Source of the DNA: Paenibacillus naphthalenovorans
GTDB lineage: Bacteria; Bacillota; Bacilli; Paenibacillales; NBRC-103111
Length of the DNA: 64,000 bases
Assembly (NCBI RefSeq): GCF_900099895.1
Contig: NZ_FNDY01000026.1
Span: forward strand, 1-64,000
Direction: 5' to 3'
This document shows, piece by piece, positions 1 through 6,888 of this stretch (positions are counted from its first letter, which is position 1; every line of letters starts with the position of its first letter). The translations under genes were made by a program, and so were the position numbers. Below the pieces are notes generated by a model. The model saw only the letters and a list, made by a program, of their open reading frames with translations, made no database searches and was not told where the DNA came from.

Positions 1-79
1 GAAAGAACGAAGCAAAGCGCTTACAAGGAAGAGGTTCCTTCGGGGTTCGCGTTCCAGGCATCTTAAATGACTGCCCACG

Positions 80-793
80 CTAGCTTGACACTGACTTGCT
101 CGCTTCCAGTGTAGACAAAATACGAAACCAAAGTATAAACGCAAGCGCCGACGCGATCACTCCCGCAAAAACAATATAAATGACAGGCATGATCCCCCAG
201 CGGCTTTCGCCATGCTCAAAGCACAAGGAATACAGGTAAAGCCCGACGGCCCCCACAGCCATCTGCCATGTCGTAAACTGCATATTATCGCAATGAACCA
301 GCTTCCGCTTCATAATGACCGTGGATACCGCCCATGCCATCCCCGACGACAAGGCCAGAAGAAAAGCGCCAAATCCCCCTCCCCAATGCACATCGAGGGC
401 CAAAAACAATCCGGCTATGCCCAGGAGCACTCCCGCCATTTTGGAGAGGGTCAACCGTTCTCCCGGGATCCAAAAATGAGCCATCACCGTTAGCCAAAGC
501 GGCATGCTGTACGTCAGAACGGAGGTTAATCCCGCGCTCATCTCATTCAAAGAAAGTTGTATCGCTATATTGAAGTAAGTCGTATGGAGGAGACCGCAAG
601 CGATAATCCATTTCCAATCCTTTTTATCCGGCAGCGGAACCCTTTTATAAACATAAAAGGCCAGGAGCACTGCCGCGCCCAGCCCAAACCTGTAGCCTGC
701 AAACAACACCGGGGGAAAAACCGAATTCGCCTGCTTCATAATAACCCAGTTAAATCCCCATATTAAACATAAGATGACAATCGTAAAATTCAT
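80..793 (-). pseudogene. EamA/DMT-family permease, C-terminally truncated
   Basis: A membrane permease of the drug/metabolite transporter superfamily (EamA type), which normally exports small metabolites through ten membrane helices arranged as two repeats of five. The protein opens with a typical first helix (residues 1-24, containing IWGFNWVIMK) and continues with about eight hydrophobic segments. It stops at residue 237 just after the helix ending FILWFRILSTLEASKS. Family members usually run to about 290-310 residues, so the last two helices are missing. The stop is a TAG at 80-82. I could not see the missing helices in the other two frames down to position 1, so a deletion is more likely than a single frameshift. 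It lies downstream of the MFS/MarR pair in the same direction. Substrate unknown; probably not functional as an ordinary exporter. Confidence 0.7.
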
Positions 794-826
794 TCCGGCA
801 CCTCTTGATGTAAACAGATATCCAGT

Positions 827-2029
827 TCAAATCGCCTTTTTATCCACCGCACCGGAAGATTTCATAACGGCGAACTTCCGGTGGTGCAGGCCATAATAAA
901 TGGCCCCCGTACAAGCAACGATAAGGCCTGCGATGAAATACATCGTATGATAGCTTGTACTGGCTGCTATGATGCCCAGCAGATAAGCGCCCAGGCCGTA
1001 ACCGGTATCAAAAAGCACAAAGTAGGTCCCCGTGGCCACGCCTCGCCGATGGTCCGGCGATGATTGAACCGCTATGGTTTGGAAGCTCGGGATAAGCGCG
1101 CCGAATCCGAGCCCGATGATGCCGCCTGTAACCAAAAACACAAACGGTGTTTGAGCCAGGCTTAACCCGATCATGCCTAGCGTAAACAGCAGTAACCCCG
1201 GGTAAACCAGCACGTGCGCGCCTAATCGATCGAATATTTTTCCTGTAAACGGACGGGATAAAACAATTATCGCAGCAAAAATGATAAAGAAATAGCTTGC
1301 CAAAGGCCCCATTCCCAGATCCTTGGCATAAACGGAGATAAAAGTGGTAATCGCTCCGTAGGAAAAAGCTAACGTACTTCCGGCCAAAGAAATGGGCAGC
1401 GCCCTCGGTTCGAACCATTTCCTCCAGCCTGTGGCTCGCTCTGCCGTCTTCCGCCCCTCCTGTTCCGGGACCCGGACAACGAACCCGAAGATACACGACA
1501 ATAAGGCGAGAATGACACAAAAAACAAATAAAATAAACGCATTGTAGCGCTCTATAATCGTTAGCCCCAGGAAGGGCCCGATGACCATCGCCAGGCTCAT
1601 AAACAAGCTAAAATAGCCGATCCCCTCCCCTTTACGGCGGTCGGGAACCAATCCAACGGCAATCGCCCCCGTCGCCGTCGCAGCGATTCCGAATCCAATG
1701 CCGTGTATAAACCGCAAGGCAAGCAGCGCATAGTAATTATCGATGATCGTATATACAGCCGTACAACCCATAAAAAGCAGAAGCGACAGCATGACGATTT
1801 TGCGCTTATTCAACTCGTCGGTCCATTTGCCCGCCAAAGGCCGGAAAATCACCGCCGCAATGACAAAAACCGTCATCACAAGCCCGATTTGCTCCTGTCC
1901 TCCCTTTAATGAATCCGTGACAAAGATCGGAAGCGTAACCGCCAAAATGTAAAAAGTCATAAATAAAAAAAAGCTGCTGAGGCATACAGCAACAAAATCA
2001 CGATTCCATAAGTCTCTTTCCCTGTTCAA
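827..2029 (-). CDS. MFS transporter (efflux type)
   Basis: A 400-residue major facilitator superfamily transporter, the usual size for a 12-helix carrier driven by the proton gradient. The first helix (about residues 12-35) is followed by the loop GGQEQIGLVMTVF, and motif-A-like residues occur in the cytoplasmic loop RPLAGKWTDELNKRK (about 63-77) and again in the second half at RPFTGKIFDRLG. It starts at a TTG with the ribosome site GAGGAAACGCT just upstream and overlaps the end of the MarR gene by four bases, so the two are co-translated. MarR-MFS pairs commonly encode an antibiotic or toxic-compound efflux pump repressed by its own MarR protein; that role is inferred from context. The substrate cannot be told from sequence. 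Confidence 0.85.
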   Translation of the reverse strand: MNRERDLWNRDFVAVCLSSFFLFMTFYILAVTLPIFVTDSLKGGQEQIGLVMTVFVIAAVIFRPLAGKWTDELNKRKIVMLSLLLFMGCTAVYTIIDNYYALLALRFIHGIGFGIAATATGAIAVGLVPDRRKGEGIGYFSLFMSLAMVIGPFLGLTIIERYNAFILFVFCVILALLSCIFGFVVRVPEQEGRKTAERATGWRKWFEPRALPISLAGSTLAFSYGAITTFISVYAKDLGMGPLASYFFIIFAAIIVLSRPFTGKIFDRLGAHVLVYPGLLLFTLGMIGLSLAQTPFVFLVTGGIIGLGFGALIPSFQTIAVQSSPDHRRGVATGTYFVLFDTGYGLGAYLLGIIAASTSYHTMYFIAGLIVACTGAIYYGLHHRKFAVMKSSGAVDKKAI

Positions 2030-2478
2030 AGCGTTTCCTCCAACTCGTTAATGGTTCTGTTCGCATTCTTGGTAATTTGGATCAACGCCGCCCTAAGCCG
2101 TTCAACATCTTCCTCCGACAGTCCGTCCAGAACGGAGCTGACTACCCGACTTTCAATAGGCAGCAGCACTTGATTTAACGATCTCCCCTTGTCTGTAATG
2201 AACGTTAAAAAGGATCTCCGGTCGACGGCGTTTGGCCTTCTTTCGACGAGGCCCTTGCGCTCCAGCTGGTCCAGTATTCGCGTGATGTTGGTCTGGTCCT
2301 TTTCCGCTCTATGGGCCAAGTCCTTTTGAGTGATTCCATCCCGCTCCGACAACCGGTTTAATACCGTCCACTGCTCCGTGGTGATGTCGTACGGCTGATA
2401 ATGAAGCGAAAGCAGCTGACTTAATCTGCGGCCGGCATGATTGATGATAAAGCCTAACGAATGATCAATATTATTCAA
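2026..2478 (-). CDS. MarR-family transcriptional regulator
   Basis: A 150-residue winged-helix repressor of the MarR family, cytoplasmic and expected to act as a dimer that lets go of DNA when it binds a small ligand. The winged helix lies at about residues 35-105, with recognition-helix sequence TQKDLAHRAEKDQTNITRIL and wing DRRSFLTFITDKGR. It starts at TTG 2478 behind GGGGGTCTGTCC. It is first in a two-gene operon with the overlapping MFS transporter. A perfect palindrome TTGCTATAGCAA overlaps the -10 box of the operon promoter, so autorepression is very likely. Nothing unusual is seen in the protein. Confidence 0.9.
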   Translation of the reverse strand: MNNIDHSLGFIINHAGRRLSQLLSLHYQPYDITTEQWTVLNRLSERDGITQKDLAHRAEKDQTNITRILDQLERKGLVERRPNAVDRRSFLTFITDKGRSLNQVLLPIESRVVSSVLDGLSEEDVERLRAALIQITKNANRTINELEETL

Positions 2479-2496
2479 GGACAGACCCCCATTTAT

Positions 2497-2536
2497 TTGC
2501 TATAGCAATTATAGTTCCGACATGTAATTCTGTCAA
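2497..2536 (-). promoter_or_regulatory. Sigma-A promoter with MarR-type operator
   Basis: On the minus strand the -35 box TTGACA (2531-2536), a 17-base spacer and the -10 box TATAAT (2508-2513) make a perfect consensus promoter. The 12-base palindrome TTGCTATAGCAA (2497-2508) abuts and shares one base with the -10 box, the usual position for a MarR operator. It drives the marR-MFS operon. Confidence 0.85.
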
Positions 2537-2578
2537 TGACACCTGTGCACAACTGAACCCCGCCTCCTTTTATGAACA

Positions 2579-2606
2579 TTGACATATCGAGAACTCGCGA
2601 TATAAT
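2579..2606 (+). promoter_or_regulatory. Sigma-A promoter with ArsR-type inverted repeat in its spacer
   Basis: TTGACA (2579-2584), 16 bases, TATAAT (2601-2606). The spacer holds the imperfect inverted repeat ATATCGAG-aact-CGCGATAT (about 2584-2603), which overlaps the -10 box and is a likely operator for the downstream ArsR protein. Transcription would begin near 2613, at the probable start codon itself. Confidence 0.8.
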
Positions 2607-2613
2607 AGGTGTC

Positions 2614-2916
2614 ATGAACCCAATAATAGTGTTTAAAGCTTTATCGAACGAAACGCGCCTGCAAATACTCCATTGGCTAAAGGAACCGGAGAAGCACTTT
2701 CCCTCGCAAGAAGGCGGTGATAGTAAAAAAATCGGGGTTTGTGTCGGTCATATTCAAGAAAAGGCCGGATTATCGCAATCGACGGTTTCCCAATATCTGC
2801 TGATGCTTCAGAGAGCCGGTCTGTTGGAAGCGACACGTCACGGCCAATGGACATATTACAGAAGAAACGAACGGGCTTTTCAAGCGTTGGCCGGTTATAT
2901 TCAGGAACAATTATAG
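2614..2916 (+). CDS. ArsR-family transcriptional regulator, probably leaderless
   Basis: A 100-residue winged-helix repressor of the ArsR/SmtB family. The domain begins almost at once (FKALSNETRLQILHWL at residues 6-21) and has the recognition helix LSQSTVSQYLLMLQRAGLLE followed by the wing ending GQWTYYRRN. I see no metal-binding CxC pair of the classical ArsR type; the single Cys in KIGVCVGHI lies in a loop. An in-frame ATG at 2572 exists, but it lies upstream of and partly inside the promoter, so ATG 2614 is the likely start. There is no ribosome site, because the predicted transcript begins within a base or two of that ATG. The monooxygenase gene follows in the same direction 190 bases downstream and may be its target, which is inference. 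Confidence 0.85.
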   Translation: MNPIIVFKALSNETRLQILHWLKEPEKHFPSQEGGDSKKIGVCVGHIQEKAGLSQSTVSQYLLMLQRAGLLEATRHGQWTYYRRNERAFQALAGYIQEQL

Positions 2917-3106
2917 ATAAAATACCTATTATACATGGCTGGGTTTCTTACAGAAATTCTCCATGTATATATTCGGTTTCCATATCTAAAAATATAAATA
3001 TATGAATAACTATCTATTGATGTGAGGAAATATACTGTAAGAATTTACTATACACCTGGAATTCATCGTTACCATGCTACATTTCCGGACGGAAGGGGAA
3101 CCCGCC

Positions 3107-4138
3107 ATGGTTAAAGGCAGTTCTACAGCTAAACAAATTCATGAAATTCCTGTTTCCATTTTGGATCTTGCCCCTATCGTCGTTGGCGGCACAGCGGCAG
3201 AATCCTTTAAAAATACACTCGACCTTGCGCGTCATGCCGAAAAGTGGGGTTACCACCGGTACTGGCTTGCGGAACATCACAACATGACAGGGATCGCCAG
3301 CTCGGCTACATCGGTCGTTATCGGGCATGTAGCTGCAGGTACGGAGAAAATCCGCGTGGGCTCCGGAGGAATCATGCTGTCTAATCACGCCCCGTTAGTC
3401 ATCGCCGAACAGTTCGGGACGCTGGAATCCTTATACCCGGGACGCATTGATCTTGGATTGGGGAGAGCCCCTGGTTCAGATCAGCTTGCAGCGCGTGCAC
3501 TGCGGCGGGGACTGGGAAGCGACGGTCACGATTTTCCCGAGCAGCTGAGCGAGCTTCGCAGTTACCTGAACCCCTCGCTGGGCAATCGCCCGATGGGTGT
3601 GCGAGCCGTTCCCGGCGAAGGACTGAATATCCCGATCTGGCTGCTCGGCTCCAGCGGTTTCAGCGCACAGTTAGCTGGACAGCTTGGTCTGCCTTTCGCC
3701 TTTGCCAGCCATTTTGCGCCGGATTACATCCTGCAGGCCCTGGAGCTCTACCGTAGCCATTTCCGTCCTTCGGAAGCGTTGGAAGAGCCTTACGCCATGA
3801 TCGGCGTTAACGTCTTCGCCGCTGATTCGGTGGAAGAGGCCCAGAGACTGGCGACCTCCCAGCAGCAGCAATTTCTCAATCTCATCCGCGGCCGCCCGGG
3901 CCAATTAAATCCGCCGGTGGAAAGCATGGAGCCGTTGTGGACCGCTCAAGAAAAAGCGATCGTTCAAAGTCAGCTGAGCTATACCGTTGCCGGGAATAAA
4001 GATACGGTTCGGGAGCAGTTGAACCGTTATCTTAAACTCACACAGGCCGATGAATTGATTGTGACGGGCCAGATTTATGATCACCAGGCCCGTTTGCGGT
4101 CCTATGAAATCCTCGCCGAGGTCATGAACGGAAACTAA
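3107..4138 (+). CDS. LLM-class flavin-dependent monooxygenase
   Basis: A 343-residue luciferase-like monooxygenase, a TIM-barrel enzyme that uses reduced FMN and oxygen to oxidise a small organic substrate. The hallmark segments are visible: [18 protein letters not shown] near the N-terminus, the substrate/flavin strand [36 protein letters not shown], and [14 protein letters not shown]. This is the single-component subfamily often annotated as MsnO8-like or YtmO-like. ATG 3107 is chosen because GGAAGGGG lies eight bases upstream; the in-frame ATG at 3074 has no such site. A perfect terminator follows the gene. The substrate is unknown. Its neighbours are two ArsR regulators, so it may be part of a stress or detoxification response. 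Confidence 0.88.
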   Translation: MVKGSSTAKQIHEIPVSILDLAPIVVGGTAAESFKNTLDLARHAEKWGYHRYWLAEHHNMTGIASSATSVVIGHVAAGTEKIRVGSGGIMLSNHAPLVIAEQFGTLESLYPGRIDLGLGRAPGSDQLAARALRRGLGSDGHDFPEQLSELRSYLNPSLGNRPMGVRAVPGEGLNIPIWLLGSSGFSAQLAGQLGLPFAFASHFAPDYILQALELYRSHFRPSEALEEPYAMIGVNVFAADSVEEAQRLATSQQQQFLNLIRGRPGQLNPPVESMEPLWTAQEKAIVQSQLSYTVAGNKDTVREQLNRYLKLTQADELIVTGQIYDHQARLRSYEILAEVMNGN

Positions 4139-4172
4139 CTAAACACATCATGGCTGTAAATATGGGACGTCA

Positions 4173-4212
4173 ACCAAAAAGAGAGGCAGCGCCGAGCTCC
4201 TCTCTTTTTGGT
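4173..4212. terminator. Bidirectional intrinsic terminator
   Basis: A 14-base perfect stem (ACCAAAAAGAGAGG with CCTCTCTTTTTGGT) around a 12-base loop, with T-runs on both strands. It separates the convergent monooxygenase and ArsR/SRPBCC genes. Confidence 0.9.
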
Positions 4213-4219
4213 ATGGAAA

Positions 4220-4600
4220 TTATTCCTTTGTCTGAAGTTCAACTGCTCCAAGCGCCCCAGCAGGAACGTCTCCGTCCCTTTCATCCGATTCAACATAATG
4301 CTTCAAGGCCATGAGTTTATTTTCCCAGAACCGTTCATAGTAAGCCAGCCAACGCTTCAACTCGAGCAGGGGATCCGGATCAAGCCGGTATCGGGTCTCC
4401 CGTCCGACCTTCCTCTCTTTGACGAGTCCCGCATCGGCCAGAACGCGCAGATGCTTGGACACCGCCGTCCGGCTCATCGGAAAGTATCCGCTGATGACTG
4501 TCACAGGCATCTCCCGATCGACAAGCAGTTGGAGCAGCTTACGCCGGGTCGGATCGGCGATCGCCTGAAAAACGTCATGCTTCGGTGCCGGTGCCGTCAT
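4220..4600 (-). CDS. ArsR-family regulator paired with SRPBCC protein
   Basis: A 126-residue winged-helix regulator of the ArsR family. It opens with HDVFQAIADPTRRKLLQLL, has the recognition helix MSRTAVSKHLRVLADAGLV and the wing RKVGRETRYRLDPDPL, followed by a helical C-terminal tail. Longer in-frame starts exist, but ATG 4600 lies one base after the stop of the upstream SRPBCC gene, so this start fits translational coupling. The ArsR-SRPBCC pair is a common Bacillales module in which the regulator probably controls its partner, with the SRPBCC domain binding a hydrophobic ligand. No metal-site cysteines are present. The ligand is unknown. Confidence 0.88.
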   Translation of the reverse strand: MTAPAPKHDVFQAIADPTRRKLLQLLVDREMPVTVISGYFPMSRTAVSKHLRVLADAGLVKERKVGRETRYRLDPDPLLELKRWLAYYERFWENKLMALKHYVESDERDGDVPAGALGAVELQTKE

Positions 4601-4601
4601 C

Positions 4602-5027
4602 TTAACCCTCGACGTACTGGCTAAGCTTTTGAAGAAGGCCGATCCAGCCATGACCCATCCGTTCGCGAACCATCGCATGAGCTTGTCCGAATTCGGTAAC
4701 CTTGTCCGCATCCCAGCCGGAATGAATCAGTGTAACTTCGGTTTGACCGTCTTTTTCGATTAATTCGAACGTAAGAAGCCAATCTTTGCCCCATTCAAAA
4801 GACAGACGGTGAGGCGGATCGATTTCGGTCACTTTACAAGGGGATTTTCCGAACGGCCCCGCTTCCAAATGAAACTCATGTCCGACTACAGGTTGAAAAT
4901 CATTAGGCATAAACCAGGCAGCAAGGCCCTCCGATGTGGCGACGGCATCCCACACTTTTTGAATCGGAGCATTCAACAGCTGCGTCTGCCGGATGTCCGG
5001 CAGTGTATTCGGGCTTTTATTTTCCAT
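4602..5027 (-). CDS. SRPBCC/AHSA1-domain protein
   Basis: A 141-residue protein of the AHSA1 (activator of Hsp90 ATPase homologue) branch of the SRPBCC helix-grip fold, a hydrophobic-ligand-binding cup. Typical features are the opening strand QTQLLNAPIQKVWDAVATSE, the WFMPND helix, the segment VTEIDPPHRLSFEWG and the closing helix GHGWIGLLQKLSQYVEG. Start ATG 5027 (or 5030) follows GGAGGTAAG closely; longer versions of the frame have no ribosome site. It is transcribed first, then the ArsR gene one base later. Function beyond ligand binding cannot be stated; in this pair it is probably a sensor or effector of a small-molecule response. Confidence 0.85.
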   Translation of the reverse strand: MENKSPNTLPDIRQTQLLNAPIQKVWDAVATSEGLAAWFMPNDFQPVVGHEFHLEAGPFGKSPCKVTEIDPPHRLSFEWGKDWLLTFELIEKDGQTEVTLIHSGWDADKVTEFGQAHAMVRERMGHGWIGLLQKLSQYVEG

Positions 5028-5229
5028 CATCTTACCTCCAGGATCGATCGCCGATTTTCCATTCGGCCGTTTTATAAAGAATACGAAACCTTTCGGTTTC
5101 ATATGTTATATTTTATTACACATTTGGCTTCGCGGCAATGCTTAGGTATTTGTCACATCCTTGCCCCCGTCGCCATATTATTTTGTATATTGGATTTTCA
5201 CCCAAACATAAGGATATGGAGGGATATAC

Positions 5230-6300
5230 TTGAGCAATCTTATAGTAATGGGAATTGATCATGGAAACGGATATTTTAAGGGATACAGCAAGGATGTGAC
5301 CGGGCTGGTTCTTCCGAGCGGCTTTCTGACGAAAGAGAGCGTGAGAAGAGAGGATTCCACAGGCGTAGGCGATATCCAATATAACGAGTTTGAGTCAAGC
5401 TTGTATGAAGGTGAACAATATATGTGGGGGCAGGAGGTGAACGCAACCAAAGGTAAATTCCTGTCCACCTATACCAGCGAAGACCGGTATGCCCAAAAAT
5501 ATTACAAGTTGCTGAGTCAATTCGGCTTAGCCAGCTTGATCAATGAAGAAGGGTCATTCGACGTCTTTCTGGTTACCGGATGTCCTTCAAGAGAAAAAGG
5601 CACGAAGCGGGAACAGGAGCTTGCCCGTGTATTCAAGGGCAAACACAATATCCTGATGAACGGCCAACAGAAGATCATTCATGTGAAGGAATGCAAGATT
5701 CTGCCTCAGCCGCTTGGAAGTATACTGGACTTATACATTGACGAAGAAGGACTGATTGACAGAAAAGAAATCGCAACCTCTTATATCGGCATTGTAGACA
5801 TCGGTTCCGGTACGACGGATATAGACGGAATCGATTCCTTAAGGGCGATCCCCGAAGACCGGCATACCATCCCCGTAGGCGTTCATGAAATTTATCAACG
5901 TCTCGCCGATTACATCAATGCCCAAAGCCCTGATGCCTTCGCCACGCCAAAAAGTGTTGAGATGCAGTTCGACCGCTCCATCTACCAGGCTTCCAAACGC
6001 CTGACGATTCCTATTCAGGACATGAAAGAAAAAATTGTCCGTGAAACCGCTGAATACATCATCAATGAGCTTCAAATCCGTTGGAGAAACCGAAGCAAAT
6101 TTGACATGGTGATTTTAACAGGCGGTGGTGTAAAGGTACTGCATCCTTGGTTTAAAGATTTTATTAAAGACATCACCGTGATTGAGGATTATCAATTATC
6201 CAATGCCCGGGGGTTCTGGAAATTCGGATTATTGCTTTCCAAAACTAATGAAGACGCGGTGGAAAGCCAGAATCGGCAGGCCGTCCTAATCAGGAGCTGA
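5230..6300 (+). CDS. ParM/StbA-like actin homologue
   Basis: A 356-residue bacterial actin of the ParM/StbA type, an ATPase expected to polymerise into filaments. All three nucleotide-binding elements are visible: phosphate-1 GIDHGNGYFKGYS (about residues 8-20), phosphate-2 IVDIGSGTTDIDGID (about 188-202) and the adenosine motif ILTGGGVKVLHPWFKDF (about 296-312). The start is TTG 5230 with GGAGG seven bases upstream. The next gene begins with a GTG six bases after this stop, so the pair forms an operon closed by a strong terminator. On plasmids such pairs segregate DNA (parM plus DNA-binding parR). Here the surroundings are chromosomal, so it may be a remnant of an integrated element or a domesticated filament system. 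I saw no centromere-like repeats upstream. Confidence 0.85.
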   Translation: MSNLIVMGIDHGNGYFKGYSKDVTGLVLPSGFLTKESVRREDSTGVGDIQYNEFESSLYEGEQYMWGQEVNATKGKFLSTYTSEDRYAQKYYKLLSQFGLASLINEEGSFDVFLVTGCPSREKGTKREQELARVFKGKHNILMNGQQKIIHVKECKILPQPLGSILDLYIDEEGLIDRKEIATSYIGIVDIGSGTTDIDGIDSLRAIPEDRHTIPVGVHEIYQRLADYINAQSPDAFATPKSVEMQFDRSIYQASKRLTIPIQDMKEKIVRETAEYIINELQIRWRNRSKFDMVILTGGGVKVLHPWFKDFIKDITVIEDYQLSNARGFWKFGLLLSKTNEDAVESQNRQAVLIRS

Positions 6301-6305
6301 TCAAC

Positions 6306-6746
6306 GTGGCCAAGGCTGGATCTATTGTTTTTCATTTGAATTCCAGTGACCTTGAAAGCAAGGGCAAAGCTGATCGTTTAATGACCTTTTATAGACAACT
6401 GCTGAAAAACCGTCGTCTGACGCGATTTTGCAAAGAGGCTTTTATTGAAAAGGCCGAGCGCCAATTGAACGGGCTGGAGGAGCAATATACCTTGCTCAAT
6501 TACTATATCAAGTCAAAAGGGATAGACTACATCCTGGATGCGGTGCAGGAAAAGGAAAAACGGCCATCGCCTGCTGCGGATGAGACGGAGATGAATAAAG
6601 CCGTCAATCACATCATTCAAGCTGTCCTAAAGGGGATTCAAACCGAGCTGCGCCGCCCAGCGCCTCCTATACCCGTAAATGCCCAAAACCCGGACCCCCT
6701 CTCTAAACCCAAGCCCGATTTGTTCAAGTTAAAGGCTTTACTGTAA
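6306..6746 (+). CDS. Small partner of the ParM-like protein (possible ParR-type adaptor)
   Basis: A 146-residue protein that starts at GTG 6306 behind an AGGAG site overlapping the end of the actin gene. The first 60 residues (IVFHLNSSDLESKGKADRLM, then a helix RRLTRFCKEAFIEKAERQL) have the strand-helix-helix look of a ribbon-helix-helix DNA-binding domain. The middle is helical and the tail is Pro/Lys rich (RRPAPPIPVNAQNPDPLSKP). ParR adaptors have a similar plan: an N-terminal DNA-binding fold and a flexible C-terminus that caps the ParM filament. That comparison and the gene order suggest a ParR-like role; I do not recognise the family from sequence alone. Confidence 0.6.
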   Translation: MAKAGSIVFHLNSSDLESKGKADRLMTFYRQLLKNRRLTRFCKEAFIEKAERQLNGLEEQYTLLNYYIKSKGIDYILDAVQEKEKRPSPAADETEMNKAVNHIIQAVLKGIQTELRRPAPPIPVNAQNPDPLSKPKPDLFKLKALL

Positions 6747-6751
6747 AATAA

Positions 6752-6812
6752 AAAACTTGCCGCTGCCGACAGTACGATTCTGGTTACTGTTTGCCAGCGG
6801 CAAGTTTTATTT
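6752..6812 (+). terminator. Intrinsic terminator after the ParM-like operon
   Basis: Stem AAAACTTGCCGCTG (6752-6765) pairs with CAGCGGCAAGTTTT (6795-6808), followed by ATTTT. The 29-base loop contains a second short inverted repeat (ACAGTA...TACTGT). Confidence 0.9.
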
Positions 6813-6888
6813 TCAGTGTTGAAACCTTGTAGGAGTTGGGCTACAATGAGTGTACTAAAATGCAACACATCGATCCGGAGGTCCTCCT

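Noticed and set aside
5105-5229. Centromere-like (parC) repeats before the ParM-like gene
   Set aside because: No direct repeats were recognised in the 125 bases upstream.
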